A stretch of 64,000 bases of DNA. It comes from Pseudolabrys taiwanensis (GTDB taxonomy: Bacteria; Pseudomonadota; Alphaproteobacteria; Rhizobiales; Xanthobacteraceae). The notes beneath the pieces are model-generated. The model was not told where the DNA came from. It ran no database searches and saw nothing but the letters and a program-made list of their open reading frames with translations. Numbering within the stretch: position 1 is the first letter of the stretch; the number at the start of each line of letters is the position of its first letter. The stretch lies in contig NZ_CP031417.1 of assembly GCF_003367395.1 (NCBI RefSeq), forward strand, positions 2,976,001 through 3,040,000, in the 5' to 3' direction. This document shows, one piece after another, positions 53,946-62,967 of this stretch. Made by a program: the position numbers and the translations under genes.

Positions 53946-54623
53946 CTAACCCTCCGCGCTCATCCCCTGCGGCCATTGGCCGGCTTCGATGCGGGCGGCG
54001 GCGATGACGGCCTGGGTGCGGCTCTCGACGCCGAGCTTCTGCAGAATGGCCGAGACATGCGCCTTCACGGTCGCTTCCGACACGCCGAGCTGGAAGGCGA
54101 TCTGCTTGTTGAGCAGCCCTTCCGACAGCATCATCAGCACGCGCACCTGCTGCGGCGTCAGCGTCGCCATGCGCGCCATCAGCTCGGCCGCTTCGGCGTC
54201 CGACCCGGTCGTCAGATCGACATCCGGCGGCGTCCAAACGCCGCCGCCGAGAATGCGCGAGATCGCCGCGCGCATGTCGTCGACGCCGAGCGTCTTGGGA
54301 ATGAAACCTGACGCGCCGAATTCCATGCAGCGGCGGATCGTGGCGGGGTCGTCGCTCGCCGACACCACCACCACCGGCACGCTCGGATATTGCGCGCGCA
54401 GATACATCAAGCCGGAAAAACCACGCGTGCCCGGCATCGTCAGATCGAGCAGAACCAGATCGATGTCGCCGTTCTGCTCGAGGAATGCCACGACATCGTC
54501 GAACGTGCCCGCTTCGGCAATTGTGACCCGCTCAAGGAGTCCGGAAACGGCTTCGCGCAAGGCACCGCGAAACAGGGGGTGGTCGTCGGCAATGAACAGC
54601 CGGTACTGCACGTCCTCGGTCAA
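53946..54623 (-). CDS. crbR: CrbR-like LuxR-family response regulator
   Basis: The 225-residue NarL/LuxR regulator has a receiver domain with Asp60 (DIDLVLLDLTMPG) and acidic residues at 13 to 14 (FIADDHPLF), and a C-terminal LuxR helix-turn-helix (LTPQQVRVLMMLSEGLLNKQ, ATVKAHVSAILQKLGV). The start is a TTG at 54623, seven bases after AAAGG; the open frame extends far upstream with no good signal. It should be phosphorylated by the CrbS-like kinase and activate acetate or symporter genes, including the divergent symporter operon. Confidence 0.88.
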   Translation of the reverse strand: MTEDVQYRLFIADDHPLFRGALREAVSGLLERVTIAEAGTFDDVVAFLEQNGDIDLVLLDLTMPGTRGFSGLMYLRAQYPSVPVVVVSASDDPATIRRCMEFGASGFIPKTLGVDDMRAAISRILGGGVWTPPDVDLTTGSDAEAAELMARMATLTPQQVRVLMMLSEGLLNKQIAFQLGVSEATVKAHVSAILQKLGVESRTQAVIAAARIEAGQWPQGMSAEG

Positions 54624-55015
54624 CGGATAGCCTTTCGTCGTAGGACGGCGCGCGCACGCGCCGAAAGTAGCAGGTTCCTTATACCGAATTACACCTCCGG
54701 CGGCTTGTTGGCGATTGCCCGCGCCGGGCGATGGTGCGCCGCAACAATGCTGCTGCGTCAAAAGGCAGCGGCATAGAGGATAAGAATTATTCAATAAATA
54801 CAATGCTTTTGCAGCGCACTTAATTCTAAAGTCTATAGCATTGCCCGTTAAGCGCGATGTTACGGTTTGTTCATAAATCGGACTCGGCGCCCAAGACCGA
54901 GCCGGCACGGCAACTCGGGGGGGTGCCGTTTTCTTCAAATGCCTCGGCCCTCCCCGCAAGGAGTTCCGGCCGCACCAGCGGCCCGGATCATTTCAGGGAC
55001 GGAAAGGCAACGCCC
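54624..55015. other. divergent promoter region between crbR and the symporter operon
   Basis: No gene is seen in these 392 bases. A strikingly AT-rich core around 54778 to 54850 (AAGAATTATTCAATAAATAC and onward) marks a likely promoter or regulator site. No sigma-54 site or exact operator could be identified by eye. Confidence 0.6.
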
Positions 55016-55276
55016 ATGTCAGACAAGACCGAAGCGCATTGGACCGCGACGCGGAATCTGATGTTCAAGCATCTCGGGGTGTGGCTGTTCTTCGGCTACA
55101 TCGTTCATTTCTTCGTTGTTCCTCTCAACGCCATCAAAATCCCGATCCTCGGCTTCCCGCTCGGCTTCTACATGGCCGCGCAGGGCTCGCTGATCGCCTT
55201 CGTCGTCATGCTGTTCTTGTTCGCCAGGCAGCAGGACAAGATCGATCGCGACCACGGCTTCGCCGAAGAAGACTGA
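55016..55276 (+). CDS. DUF4212 small membrane protein, symporter partner
   Basis: The 86-residue protein has two hydrophobic helices (LGVWLFFGYIVHFFVVPL and FYMAAQGSLIAFVVMLFLFA) and a charged C-terminus (RQQDKIDRDHGFAEED). This is the DUF4212 family, nearly always encoded just before a VC_2705-type sodium/solute symporter, as here. It is probably an accessory subunit of that symporter. The start at 55016 follows GGAAAGGCAACGCCC; upstream in-frame ATG 54857 is in the promoter region. Confidence 0.92.
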   Translation: MSDKTEAHWTATRNLMFKHLGVWLFFGYIVHFFVVPLNAIKIPILGFPLGFYMAAQGSLIAFVVMLFLFARQQDKIDRDHGFAEED

Positions 55277-55286
55277 GGGGGGACCA

Positions 55287-57260
55287 ATGACAGCGCAAAC
55301 AGCCGGCGGGTCCGATTTCATCAAAAACCTCGGACGGATGTACGGCACCTATACGGGCGGCTTCGTCGCCTTCATCATTCTGCTCGCCATCCTCGAGCAG
55401 GTCGGCGTTCCGAACAAAATACTGGGCTATCTGTTCGTCGGCTTCACCATCGCTGTGTATGCCGTCATCGGCGTGCTCAGCCGCACCGCGCAAGTGTCCG
55501 AGTATTACGTGGCCGGCCGCGTGGTGCCGGCCTTCTATAACGGCATGGCGACCGGCGCCGACTGGATGTCGGCGGCTTCCTTCGTCGGCATGGCGGGCAC
55601 GTTGTTCCTGCTCGGCTACGACGGATTAACCTGGGTGCTGGGCTGGACCGGCGGTTATGTGCTGGTGTCGATCCTGATCGGCCCTTATCTGCGCAAGTTC
55701 GGCGCCTACACCGTCCCGGACTTCATGGCCTTCCGCTTCGGCGGCAACACCGCGCGCATGATCGCCGTCGTCGTTCTCGTCTGCTGCTCGTTCACCTATG
55801 TGACGGCGCAGATCTACGGCACCGGTATCATCGCTTCACGCTTCCTCGGCCTGAGCTTCGAGATCGCCGTGTTCGCGGGTCTTGCCGGCATTCTGCTCTG
55901 CTCGATGCTGGGCGGCATGAAGGCGGTGACCTGGACGCAGATCGCTCAGTACGTCGTGCTGATCATCGCCTACCTCACGCCGATCGTGATCCTGTCCACC
56001 AAGCACTACGGCATCCCGATTCCGGAGCTGACCTACGGCCAGGCGATCGCGGAAATCACGGCCCGCGAGCAGCAGATGCTGCAGACGGGGTTGACGACGG
56101 CGGCGGCGCTCAAGCCTCACATTCAGCCGTTCATCAACTACACGCCGCTGAACTTCTTCGCGATCTGCTTCTGCATGATGGTGGGCACGGCCTCGTTGCC
56201 GCACATCCTGATGCGTTACTTCACCACGCCGAGCGTGCGTGAAGCGCGTCAGTCGGTGGCCTGGTCGCTGCTGTTCATCTTCCTCTTGTACTTCTCGGCG
56301 CCGGCCTATGCGGCGTTCTCGAAGCTGGAAGTGTACACCAACGTCATCGGCCGCGACCTGACGCAGGTCAGACCCTGGCTCTTCACCTGGGGCGAACTCG
56401 GGTTGATCCAAATCTGCGGCAAGAACGCGACCAGCATCGACGCCATCGTCGCGGCTTGTAAGGCCATCGCCGGCCACCCCGGCGTGGTGCGACTGCAGGA
56501 CTTCGTGATCAATACAGACGTCATCGTGCTCTCCACGCCGGAGATCGCGGGCCTTCCCTATGTGATCTCGGGTCTCGTCGCCGCGGGCGGTCTGGCGGCC
56601 GCGCTCTCGACCGCCGACGGTCTCCTGCTCGCGATCGCGAACGCTCTATCGCACGACGTCTACTACAAGATGATCGACCCGAATGCGCCGACCGTCCGGC
56701 GCCTGACGGTCGCACGCGTCTTGTTGTTCTTCGTGGCGGTGTTGGCGGCCTACACGGCTTCGACCAGGCCGGCGGACATCCTCGCGATGGTCGGCTGGGC
56801 CTTCTCCCTCGCGATGGCCGGCAACTTCCCGGCTCTCGTTATGGGCGTGTGGTGGAAGCGGTCGACGGCGGCCGGCGCGATTGCCGGCATGATCGCCGGC
56901 TTCGGTCTGTGCCTGCTCTACCTGATCGTGACGCGCTACTTCCCCGGCTTCGGCGTGAAGTACCTGTTCATGAGCTCGCTGACCAATCCGGCCACGGGCG
57001 CTCCGCTGGTCGACCTCGCCAAGGCGATGACCGCGCCGAACGCGATGGAAGGCCTGGTTGCGGCGTCGCATCCGCTGGCCAGCAAAGTCGGCTGGTTCGG
57101 GCTGAACAACATCGCCGCGGGTCTGATCGGCATGCCGGTCGGCTTCCTGGTGATCTATGTGGTCAGCCTGATGACGCCCGAACCGTCCAAGGAAATGCAG
57201 GACTATGTGGACGAGATCCGCAAACCGCGGGGCCGCACGGTGTTGCAGGAGAAGACCTGA
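55287..57260 (+). CDS. sodium/solute symporter, acetate-type (VC_2705 subfamily)
   Basis: The 657-residue protein has about 14 hydrophobic segments and sodium/solute symporter family motifs, including EYYVAGRVVPAFYNGMATGA, the AAALSTADGLLLAIANALSH segment and WWKRSTAAGAIAGMIAGFGL. It carries a long loop around 245 to 280. It probably imports a short carboxylate such as acetate or lactate with sodium; the substrate is inferred from the CrbS/CrbR context. It lies 10 bases after the DUF4212 gene and ends before a strong terminator. Confidence 0.9.
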   Translation: MTAQTAGGSDFIKNLGRMYGTYTGGFVAFIILLAILEQVGVPNKILGYLFVGFTIAVYAVIGVLSRTAQVSEYYVAGRVVPAFYNGMATGADWMSAASFVGMAGTLFLLGYDGLTWVLGWTGGYVLVSILIGPYLRKFGAYTVPDFMAFRFGGNTARMIAVVVLVCCSFTYVTAQIYGTGIIASRFLGLSFEIAVFAGLAGILLCSMLGGMKAVTWTQIAQYVVLIIAYLTPIVILSTKHYGIPIPELTYGQAIAEITAREQQMLQTGLTTAAALKPHIQPFINYTPLNFFAICFCMMVGTASLPHILMRYFTTPSVREARQSVAWSLLFIFLLYFSAPAYAAFSKLEVYTNVIGRDLTQVRPWLFTWGELGLIQICGKNATSIDAIVAACKAIAGHPGVVRLQDFVINTDVIVLSTPEIAGLPYVISGLVAAGGLAAALSTADGLLLAIANALSHDVYYKMIDPNAPTVRRLTVARVLLFFVAVLAAYTASTRPADILAMVGWAFSLAMAGNFPALVMGVWWKRSTAAGAIAGMIAGFGLCLLYLIVTRYFPGFGVKYLFMSSLTNPATGAPLVDLAKAMTAPNAMEGLVAASHPLASKVGWFGLNNIAAGLIGMPVGFLVIYVVSLMTPEPSKEMQDYVDEIRKPRGRTVLQEKT

Positions 57261-57284
57261 TCGGCGCCTCGCCGGTCCGATCGG

Positions 57285-57313
57285 AGCGGGGCCCCTCGGG
57301 GCCCCGCTTTTTT
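57285..57313 (+). terminator. rho-independent terminator of the symporter operon
   Basis: AGCGGGGCCCC (57285 to 57295) pairs perfectly with GGGGCCCCGCT (57298 to 57308) around a two-base tip, followed by an uninterrupted T run to 57313. The perfect 11-pair GC stem and T tract make it a strong terminator. Confidence 0.93.
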
Positions 57314-57356
57314 CGGCACAATGACCGGCGCGCGTCTCGCATCGAGAATGACCGTC

Positions 57357-57659
57357 ATGACATCCGCCAATCCGCTGCTCGCATCGTGGCTCTATCTGGT
57401 GCCCAACTTCGCGTTGGCGGCGCTGATGTACACGCTGCTCGGCCGCGCCGTGCTTGGCCTGTTCGTCGCGCCCGACTCGCCGAACTATATCTGGCGTTTC
57501 TTCTGCCGCGTCACCGATCCGTTCGTCGCGCTCATCGGCGTGGTGACGCCGAAGGCGACCGTGCCGGTCCTTGTATGGCTGATGGGCGTCGTGTGGCTGT
57601 TCTGGCTGCGCGTCGGATTGCTCTATCTGTTCCTGCTGATCGGCGCGAAGGCCGGGTGA
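57357..57659 (+). CDS. small membrane protein (100 aa)
   Basis: The protein has three hydrophobic segments (WLYLVPNFALAALMYTLLGR, VALIGVVTPKATVPVLVWL, and WLMGVVWLFWLRVGLLYLFL). The VPNFALAAxMYTLLGR and DPFVALIGxVTP blocks recall a YggT-like fold, though the match is weak. Starts at 57321, 57348 and 57357 are possible; the last is taken. It is followed after five bases by a second small membrane protein gene. Confidence 0.75.
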   Translation: MTSANPLLASWLYLVPNFALAALMYTLLGRAVLGLFVAPDSPNYIWRFFCRVTDPFVALIGVVTPKATVPVLVWLMGVVWLFWLRVGLLYLFLLIGAKAG

Positions 57660-57664
57660 CGCTC

Positions 57665-57991
57665 ATGAGCCGCAACGCCTATTACATCGGCATCGCCTTC
57701 TTCGGCATGATCAACGGCATCTTCAACCAGACCGCGCTCGTCTTCGCGCTCATTCATCTGCAGGTGCTGGCGCCGGCCCTGCTGTTCGGCAGCACCGGTC
57801 TCACTTTGATGCTGTCGTCGTTGATGGTCTCGACGGCGACCATCATCCTCGCCGGCATTCCGGCCGCGCTGTATGAGCGCTTCACCGGCGCCAAGGACGA
57901 CTCGACGGTCGCCTCGCTGTGGATCTGGCTCGCCGGTACCGCGCTACTGACCCTGCCGGCGATCGGCAATTTTATCGAATTCGGCCTGTAA
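57665..57991 (+). CDS. small membrane protein (108 aa)
   Basis: The protein starts MSRNAYYIGIAFFGMINGIF and has three hydrophobic segments, ending LPAIGNFIEFGL. No family is recognised. It begins five bases after the preceding small membrane protein gene, so the two are an operon and may act together. It is a different frame from the long open frame that runs through this region. Confidence 0.7.
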   Translation: MSRNAYYIGIAFFGMINGIFNQTALVFALIHLQVLAPALLFGSTGLTLMLSSLMVSTATIILAGIPAALYERFTGAKDDSTVASLWIWLAGTALLTLPAIGNFIEFGL

Positions 57992-58107
57992 GCCGCTCCT
58001 TCCGGAACGCATCGGCGGCATTGCCGTTGGCAAGTCTGAAGCCCAGATATTGCCCTGGCACGTCCTTTGCTTTTTCGCAGGCGCCGAAGGTTCGGCAAGG
58101 AGCCGCT

Positions 58108-58524
58108 ATGATTCCCTGCGCCCGGTTTGCATTCTTCACCCTCACCCGCGACTCGCTGTTCGTCGCGCTCGCCGGCCTGCTGCTGATGACGGCGTTCAGC
58201 TTCGAGCCGCCGCTCGCCTTCGAAGTCGGCGCCTCGGTCGCGCTCGTCTTCTCGATCGGGCTCCTCGCGCGCAGCTACTTCATGAACGAGGAGCGCTTCC
58301 GCCGCAGCGAAGCCTGGCGCGCGCTCACCCCCGACGAGCGGCCGGCCGGCGATACCGGACAGCAGTTCGCCCGCGAGCACTTCGAGACGCTGTTGCTGCG
58401 CTTCGCCCAGGGCGCATCGGCGGTGGCCGCGCTGCTTTTCGCATCGGCCTTGCTGCTGTCCCTGACGCTGGACGATCCCGGCTTTGACGCCATCGTGACC
58501 GCGGGCCTCGCCGGTCCGGGCTAG
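58108..58524 (+). CDS. membrane protein (138 aa), first of a tandem paralogous pair
   Basis: AAGGAGCCGCT precedes the ATG. Hydrophobic segments lie at about 15 to 57 and 100 to 125, separated by a charged stretch (RRSEAWRALTPDERPAGDT). The block FSFEPPLAFEVGASVALVFS matches MSFEPRLAFQTGGTLTMLM of the next gene, and both have a YF/YK-R-x-E-x-W turn, so the two are paralogues. Family not recognised; probably small inner-membrane proteins. Confidence 0.78.
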   Translation: MIPCARFAFFTLTRDSLFVALAGLLLMTAFSFEPPLAFEVGASVALVFSIGLLARSYFMNEERFRRSEAWRALTPDERPAGDTGQQFAREHFETLLLRFAQGASAVAALLFASALLLSLTLDDPGFDAIVTAGLAGPG

Positions 58525-58554
58525 GATGGCGCCGTCGCGACGACGGGGGCCGGC

Positions 58555-58923
58555 ATGGAGGAAATGCGGCGGATCGCCTACGAGACGGTGCTGCGCGCCT
58601 GCCTCTTCGGCTCGCTCGCCATCTTCTGCACCATGGTCGGCATGTCGTTCGAGCCGCGCCTCGCCTTCCAGACCGGCGGCACGCTGACCATGCTGATGGC
58701 CGGCATCCTCATCTACAAGGCGCGCGAGGCGCTCACCAAGGATTACCGCCGCACCGAGATGTGGCTTTATTTGCCGAAGAACTTTCGCCCGCCGGAAGCT
58801 TATGCCCAATGGGCGAGCGCGACGGTGCTCCGCGACACCTACCTCACCTTCGCGCTGTGGACCTCGGCCATCGCCATCGCGATGTGGATCGTCGCGCTGC
58901 TCTTCTCGTTCGCGGGCCTTTGA
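58555..58923 (+). CDS. membrane protein (122 aa), second of a tandem paralogous pair
   Basis: The protein starts MEEMRRIAYETVLRACLFGS and has two hydrophobic segments near the N-terminus, one at the C-terminus (YLTFALWTSAIAIAMWIVAL), and a cytoplasmic loop with KDYRRTEMWLYLPKNFRPPE. Shared SFEPxLAF and the same helix spacing show a tandem duplication with the preceding gene. Its stop overlaps the gap before yjbQ, with which it converges. Confidence 0.78.
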   Translation: MEEMRRIAYETVLRACLFGSLAIFCTMVGMSFEPRLAFQTGGTLTMLMAGILIYKAREALTKDYRRTEMWLYLPKNFRPPEAYAQWASATVLRDTYLTFALWTSAIAIAMWIVALLFSFAGL

Positions 58924-58924
58924 T

Positions 58925-59386
58925 TCAGCGCTTGCTGCCGACGAATTGCAGGACCACCTCGCGGCTGTGCGGCCGCCGCCTGTGCTCGACCAGATAAAGT
59001 CCCTGCCACGTGCCAAGCGCGAGCGCCCCGCCGCGCACGGGGATATGCAGCGACACGCCGTTGAGCATCGCCTTCACATGCGCCGGCATGTCGTCCGGCC
59101 CCTCGACGTCGTGCACCCATGGCACGTCTTCCGGTGCGAGCCGGTCGAGCGCGGTGACGAGGTCCCGCTGCACGTCCGGATCGGCGTTTTCCTGGATCGT
59201 CAGCGACGCCGAGGTGTGACGCAGGAACACGAACAGCACGCCATCGCCGGCTTGCGCACGCGCGACGAAGTCGGCGGCCTGGCGCGTGATCTCGGTGAAG
59301 CCGGCGCCCGGCGTCTCCAGCTGCAACGTGGCGGAGACGATCACATCGGGCGCGATCGCGCTCAGGTTCGATAGACGTCCAGTCAT
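58925..59386 (-). CDS. yjbQ: YjbQ-type protein (secondary thiamine-phosphate synthase family)
   Basis: The 153-residue protein is the conserved UPF0047/YjbQ fold, with HTSASLTIQENADPDVQRDL, then DDMPAHVKAMLNGVSLHIPV and GTWQGLYLVEHRRR. E. coli YjbQ has thiamine-phosphate synthase side activity; the main role is unknown. Both conserved histidine regions are intact and the length is normal. It converges on the tandem membrane-protein genes. Confidence 0.93.
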   Translation of the reverse strand: MTGRLSNLSAIAPDVIVSATLQLETPGAGFTEITRQAADFVARAQAGDGVLFVFLRHTSASLTIQENADPDVQRDLVTALDRLAPEDVPWVHDVEGPDDMPAHVKAMLNGVSLHIPVRGGALALGTWQGLYLVEHRRRPHSREVVLQFVGSKR

Positions 59387-59420
59387 AATGAGAGCAATCC
59401 GTGATCGGGCAGCCGCAATC

Positions 59421-59520
59421 TCCGTTCATTCCCGCGAAAGCGGGAATCCAGCGCGGCATTTGAAATGTCGTTCCGTGCGACTCTGGGTCCCCGCTTCCGC
59501 GGGGACGAGCGGAGTGTTGG
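59421..59520. repeat. palindromic repeat, complete two-hairpin copy
   Basis: ATTCCCGCGAAAGCGGGAAT and GTCCCCGCTTCCGCGGGGAC are the two hairpins, joined by CCAGCGCGGCATTTGAAATGTC and flanked by CTCCGTTC and GAGCGGAG. This is the cleanest copy in the window and a reference for the copies at 9319, 12584, 29205 and 32932. Confidence 0.9.
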
Positions 59521-59546
59521 GCAATTCCAGCTAAACGCGATAGGCA

Positions 59547-60218
59547 CTAGAGCGTCGTCCGGTCCGGCGCCTTGCGCGACAGGTCGTTCCTGAGCTGGCC
59601 GATCATGTCGAGCACGCGATTCCAGGCGCGCTGCAACGCCGACGTGGCGCGGTCGACATCTTCCTGCGACGGCAGCTTGAGCGTGAGCTCGCCGTTTTTA
59701 TCGGCCGGCTTCTCGCTATCCTTGGCCGGCGGGCGCGGCGCGAGATCGGCCGGCGGACGCGGCGGCGGCGGCGGTTCGCGCAAGACGGCAACGTCGCGCT
59801 TCAAGGACGCGACTTCGTCCTGAAGGCGCGCGATCTCCTTCTCGAGCGCGGCCCGTTCCTCCGGTACCGGCTCGCAGGCCCAGCCAACCGCGCGGCTGGC
59901 GCAGAACGCCACCTGGCCGGTCTGGCGATCGAGCCGCAGCAGCCCGTCTTTGACGGTCTCGAAGTTGAACCGCGCGGACGCATTCTCACCCGGCACGGGA
60001 ACGGCGGGCGTCGCGGCCTGCGCCGGGGCTTGCGGGACGGCCTGCGGCGGTGCCGGCTCGGCGGCCGGCGGCGCCGGCTCGGGGGCCTGCGGCGCGGGGG
60101 CCGGCGTTGACGGCGCGGCCGCGGGCGGCGCCTCGTCGACGCTCAAGACGCGGGCATCGGCCAAAGCCGGCGCCGCAGCGCCGAGCAGCACGGCGATGGC
60201 GACCATCAAGGTGCGCAT
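59547..60218 (-). CDS. secreted Pro/Ala-rich protein with coiled coil (223 aa)
   Basis: An N-terminal signal peptide (MRTLMVAIAVLLGAAAPALA) is followed by a Pro/Ala-rich linker of about 50 residues. Next is a short conserved block FNFETVKDGLLRLDRQTGQV with AFCASRAVGWACE holding two cysteines, then a coiled coil (ALEKEIARLQDEVASLKRDV) and a C-terminal helix. The block LRLDRQTGQVAFC occurs in short Rhizobiales periplasmic proteins. Function unknown. The start at 60218 is set by the signal peptide; the longer frame includes the intergenic region. Confidence 0.82.
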   Translation of the reverse strand: MRTLMVAIAVLLGAAAPALADARVLSVDEAPPAAAPSTPAPAPQAPEPAPPAAEPAPPQAVPQAPAQAATPAVPVPGENASARFNFETVKDGLLRLDRQTGQVAFCASRAVGWACEPVPEERAALEKEIARLQDEVASLKRDVAVLREPPPPPRPPADLAPRPPAKDSEKPADKNGELTLKLPSQEDVDRATSALQRAWNRVLDMIGQLRNDLSRKAPDRTTL

Positions 60219-60493
60219 GGCGAAGTCCTCGTCTCGTGTTGGCGCCGGAAGCGCGACCCTAGCACCGCAGGGCGGGTCGCTGAACCGGCTTTCCGGCAAT
60301 GCCCTGTTGATGAAGCTGCCGCACCGCACGCGGCGCATTGTCCGCTCCTCGAAAATTCTGCGTTTTTCCGCATGAATCAAACACTTATCCCACGATCACG
60401 GTTCCTTGACTCATAGGGGGCCCATCAGTATGGTCCGCGCGGCTTTAAGGGCGGCGGGACAGAGCAAAACCTACGCGCGAGCGAGTCGAAAGC

Positions 60494-60850
60494 ATGGCTG
60501 ACGGCACGCGCGACAAGGGTAAACGCCAAGAACCGCCGGACGACGAGGCTGCTCTCTCTGCGAGACTTAAACGTCTCGGCGATCGAATCGCGCAAGCGAA
60601 AGAGCCTTCCGAACGCGGCAACGACTCGCGTCCGACCACCGATACCTCGGGCATGGCCCGCGGTTTCCGGTTGTCATCCGAGCTGGTTGCAGGCGTGCTC
60701 GTGGGCGCCGGCCTTGGTTGGTTACTCGACCGCTGGCTCGGCATTTCGCCGTGGGGGCTCATCGTGTTTCTTCTACTCGGCTTCGCCGCCGGCGTACTCA
60801 ATGTAATGCGGGCGGCGGGAATTGTTCGTGACCCGACTGTGAACGACTAG
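60494..60850 (+). CDS. atpI: ATP synthase protein I
   Basis: The 118-residue protein has a charged N-terminal half with [20 protein letters not shown] and two membrane helices ([20 protein letters not shown] and [20 protein letters not shown]). This is AtpI, an assembly or magnesium-linked helper at the head of F0 operons in alphaproteobacteria. It precedes atpB by two bases between stop and start. Confidence 0.9.
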   Translation: MADGTRDKGKRQEPPDDEAALSARLKRLGDRIAQAKEPSERGNDSRPTTDTSGMARGFRLSSELVAGVLVGAGLGWLLDRWLGISPWGLIVFLLLGFAAGVLNVMRAAGIVRDPTVND

Positions 60851-60852
60851 AC

Positions 60853-61605
60853 ATGGCTACCGACCCAATCCATCAGTTCCAGATCGTCAATCTCTTCCCG
60901 GTCGCCAAGGTCGGAGGCACGGATATCGCCTTCACCAATTCGGCGGCCTTCATGGTGGCAGCCGTTGTCATCATCACCGCGTTCCTGCTCGCGGGCGCGG
61001 CCAGCCGCGCCATGGTGCCCGGCCGTCTGCAGTCGGCCGCCGAGCTGGTCTACGAATTCGTCGCCACGACGATAAGAAGCACCGCCGGTTCCGAAGGGAT
61101 GCGCTTCTTCCCCTTCGTGTTCACGCTGTTCACCTTCATCCTGACGGTGAACCTCATCGGCCTCATTCCCTACACCTTCACCGTCACCAGCCACATCATC
61201 GTCACTTTGGCGCTGGCGCTGACGGTGTTCTTCACGGTGCTGATCTACGGTCTCTACCGGCACGGCCTGCACTTCTTCGGCCTGTTCGCGCCGAAGGGCA
61301 TCCCGGTCTACATTCTGCCGCTGATCGTCTGCATCGAGATCCTGTCCTTCCTGTCGCGCCCGATCTCGCACAGCGTGCGTCTGTTCGCGAACATGCTCGC
61401 CGGCCACATCACGCTGAAGGTGTTCGCCAGCTTCATCGCCATGCTCGGCAGCGCCGGCATCATCGGCGTCGCCGGCGCCACGCTGCCGCTGGCGCTGGTC
61501 ATCGGCCTGACCGCGCTCGAGCTGCTGGTCGCGTTCCTGCAAGCTTACGTCTTCGCCATCCTCACCTGCATCTATCTCAACGATGCTATTCACCCGGGCC
61601 ACTAA
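60853..61605 (+). CDS. atpB: F0 subunit a
   Basis: The 250-residue subunit a forms the proton half-channels. It has about six helices; the essential Arg lies in [20 protein letters not shown], with [10 protein letters not shown] after it. The N-terminal [14 protein letters not shown] is typical of alphaproteobacteria. It lies between atpI and atpE in the usual order. Confidence 0.96.
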   Translation: MATDPIHQFQIVNLFPVAKVGGTDIAFTNSAAFMVAAVVIITAFLLAGAASRAMVPGRLQSAAELVYEFVATTIRSTAGSEGMRFFPFVFTLFTFILTVNLIGLIPYTFTVTSHIIVTLALALTVFFTVLIYGLYRHGLHFFGLFAPKGIPVYILPLIVCIEILSFLSRPISHSVRLFANMLAGHITLKVFASFIAMLGSAGIIGVAGATLPLALVIGLTALELLVAFLQAYVFAILTCIYLNDAIHPGH

Positions 61606-61637
61606 GCCCGGACAATCCCTCGAAAAGGAGTCGTTCT

Positions 61638-61865
61638 ATGGATCCCGTCGCAGCAAAGTTCATCGGTGCCGGTATCGCCTGCCTCGGCATGGGTGGCGTG
61701 GGCATCGGCCTGGGCTCGATCTTCGGCAACTATCTCTCGTCGGCCCTGCGTAACCCGTCGGCCGCTCAGGGCCAGTTCGGCAACCTGATTTTCGGCTTCG
61801 CCGTGACCGAAGCGCTCGGCATCTTCTCGCTGCTGATCGCGCTTCTGCTCCTGTTCGCGGTCTAA
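61638..61865 (+). CDS. atpE: F0 subunit c
   Basis: The 75-residue proteolipid has two helices joined by a polar loop ([12 protein letters not shown]). The proton-carrying carboxylate is Glu58 in [23 protein letters not shown] lies before the ATG. It forms the rotor ring. Confidence 0.97.
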   Translation: MDPVAAKFIGAGIACLGMGGVGIGLGSIFGNYLSSALRNPSAAQGQFGNLIFGFAVTEALGIFSLLIALLLLFAV

Positions 61866-61892
61866 TCTGTAACGCCGGCTGAGGTCGCCAAG

Positions 61893-62429
61893 ATGGCAAC
61901 CAACTCCCACACCGAAGTGCCGTCAGAAGGGCATAAAGGCGGCTTTCCGCCCTTCGACTCGTCGACGTTCACTTCGCAACTGGTTTGGCTCGCCATTACC
62001 TTCGTCGTCCTCTACGTGCTGATGGCCAAGGTGACGCTGCCACGTCTCGGCGGCATCATCGAAGGCCGCCAGAAGCGGATCGAGGGCGACATTGCCGATG
62101 CGGCTGCGATGAAAACGCAGTCCGACGCGGCGCTGGCGGCCTACGAGAAAGCGTTGGCGGATGCCCGCGCCAATGCGCAGGCGATCGCCAACGAGACGCG
62201 TGAAAAGCAGGCGGCGGAAGCGGAAGCCCGCCGCAAGCAGCTCGAAGACGGTCTCAACGTGAAGCTCGCCGAAGCGGAAAAGACCATCACCGCCACCAAG
62301 CAGGCGGCGATGGCCAATGTCCGCGGCATCGCCACGGACGCGACCAAGGCGATCGTCGAGCAGTTGATCGGCAAGGCGCCGGCGGATGCATCCGTCGATG
62401 CCGCCGTCGGCGAAGCACTGAAAGGCTGA
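61893..62429 (+). CDS. atpF2: F0 subunit b' (second b-type subunit)
   Basis: The 178-residue protein has one N-terminal helix (LVWLAITFVVLYVLMAKVTL) followed by a long charged coiled coil. A short polar N-terminus with GGFPPFDSSTF is typical of b' in alphaproteobacteria. It pairs with subunit b as a heterodimeric stator. It lies 27 bases after atpE and 8 before atpF. Confidence 0.93.
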   Translation: MATNSHTEVPSEGHKGGFPPFDSSTFTSQLVWLAITFVVLYVLMAKVTLPRLGGIIEGRQKRIEGDIADAAAMKTQSDAALAAYEKALADARANAQAIANETREKQAAEAEARRKQLEDGLNVKLAEAEKTITATKQAAMANVRGIATDATKAIVEQLIGKAPADASVDAAVGEALKG

Positions 62430-62437
62430 GGTCGATC

Positions 62438-62941
62438 GTGGAAAAGCTCGTCGAATTGTTGGGCGATGCCGAGTTCTGGGTTGCCGTTGCCTTCGTCCTC
62501 TTCGTCATCGGCCTCGGTTATCTCGGCGTCTTCAAGATGGTCGGCAAGTCGCTCGACGACCGGGCGGCGCGGATCAAGGAAGAGCTCGAGGAAGCCCGCA
62601 AGCTGAAGGACGAGGCGGCGCAGTTGCTCGCCGAGTATCAGCGCAAGCAGCACCAGGCCGAGTCCGAAGCGCAGGCGATCGTCACCGGCGCCAAGGAAGA
62701 GGCGGCGCGGATGGCCGAGGAAGCCAAGGCGCGGATCGAGGAATTCGTCGCCCGCCGCACCAAGATGGCCGAGGCCAAGATCGCCCAGGCGGAAGCCCAG
62801 GCGGCCGCCGACGTGCGCGCGGCTGCCGCGGAGGCCGCCGTGGCTGCAGCGGAAAGGATCCTGGTCCAGGAGACCAAGGGCCCCCTCGCCGCCGACCTGA
62901 TCGCCAAGGGCATCGAGGACGTCCGCAAGAAGCTGAACTGA
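62438..62941 (+). CDS. atpF: F0 subunit b
   Basis: The 167-residue subunit starts at a GTG and has one membrane helix (AEFWVAVAFVLFVIGLGYLG) and a long coiled coil rich in Ala, Glu and Lys, ending VRKKLN. It forms the peripheral stalk with b'. A terminator hairpin follows at 62968. F1 genes are not in the window, as is usual for this group, where F0 and F1 form separate operons. Confidence 0.95.
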   Translation: MEKLVELLGDAEFWVAVAFVLFVIGLGYLGVFKMVGKSLDDRAARIKEELEEARKLKDEAAQLLAEYQRKQHQAESEAQAIVTGAKEEAARMAEEAKARIEEFVARRTKMAEAKIAQAEAQAAADVRAAAAEAAVAAAERILVQETKGPLAADLIAKGIEDVRKKLN

Positions 62942-62967
62942 CGGCTTAAACACACCGACAGACGTTC

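Noticed and set aside
54624..55015. Possible sigma-54 promoter upstream of the symporter operon
   Set aside because: No sequence close to TGGCAC-N5-TTGCW with correct spacing was found.
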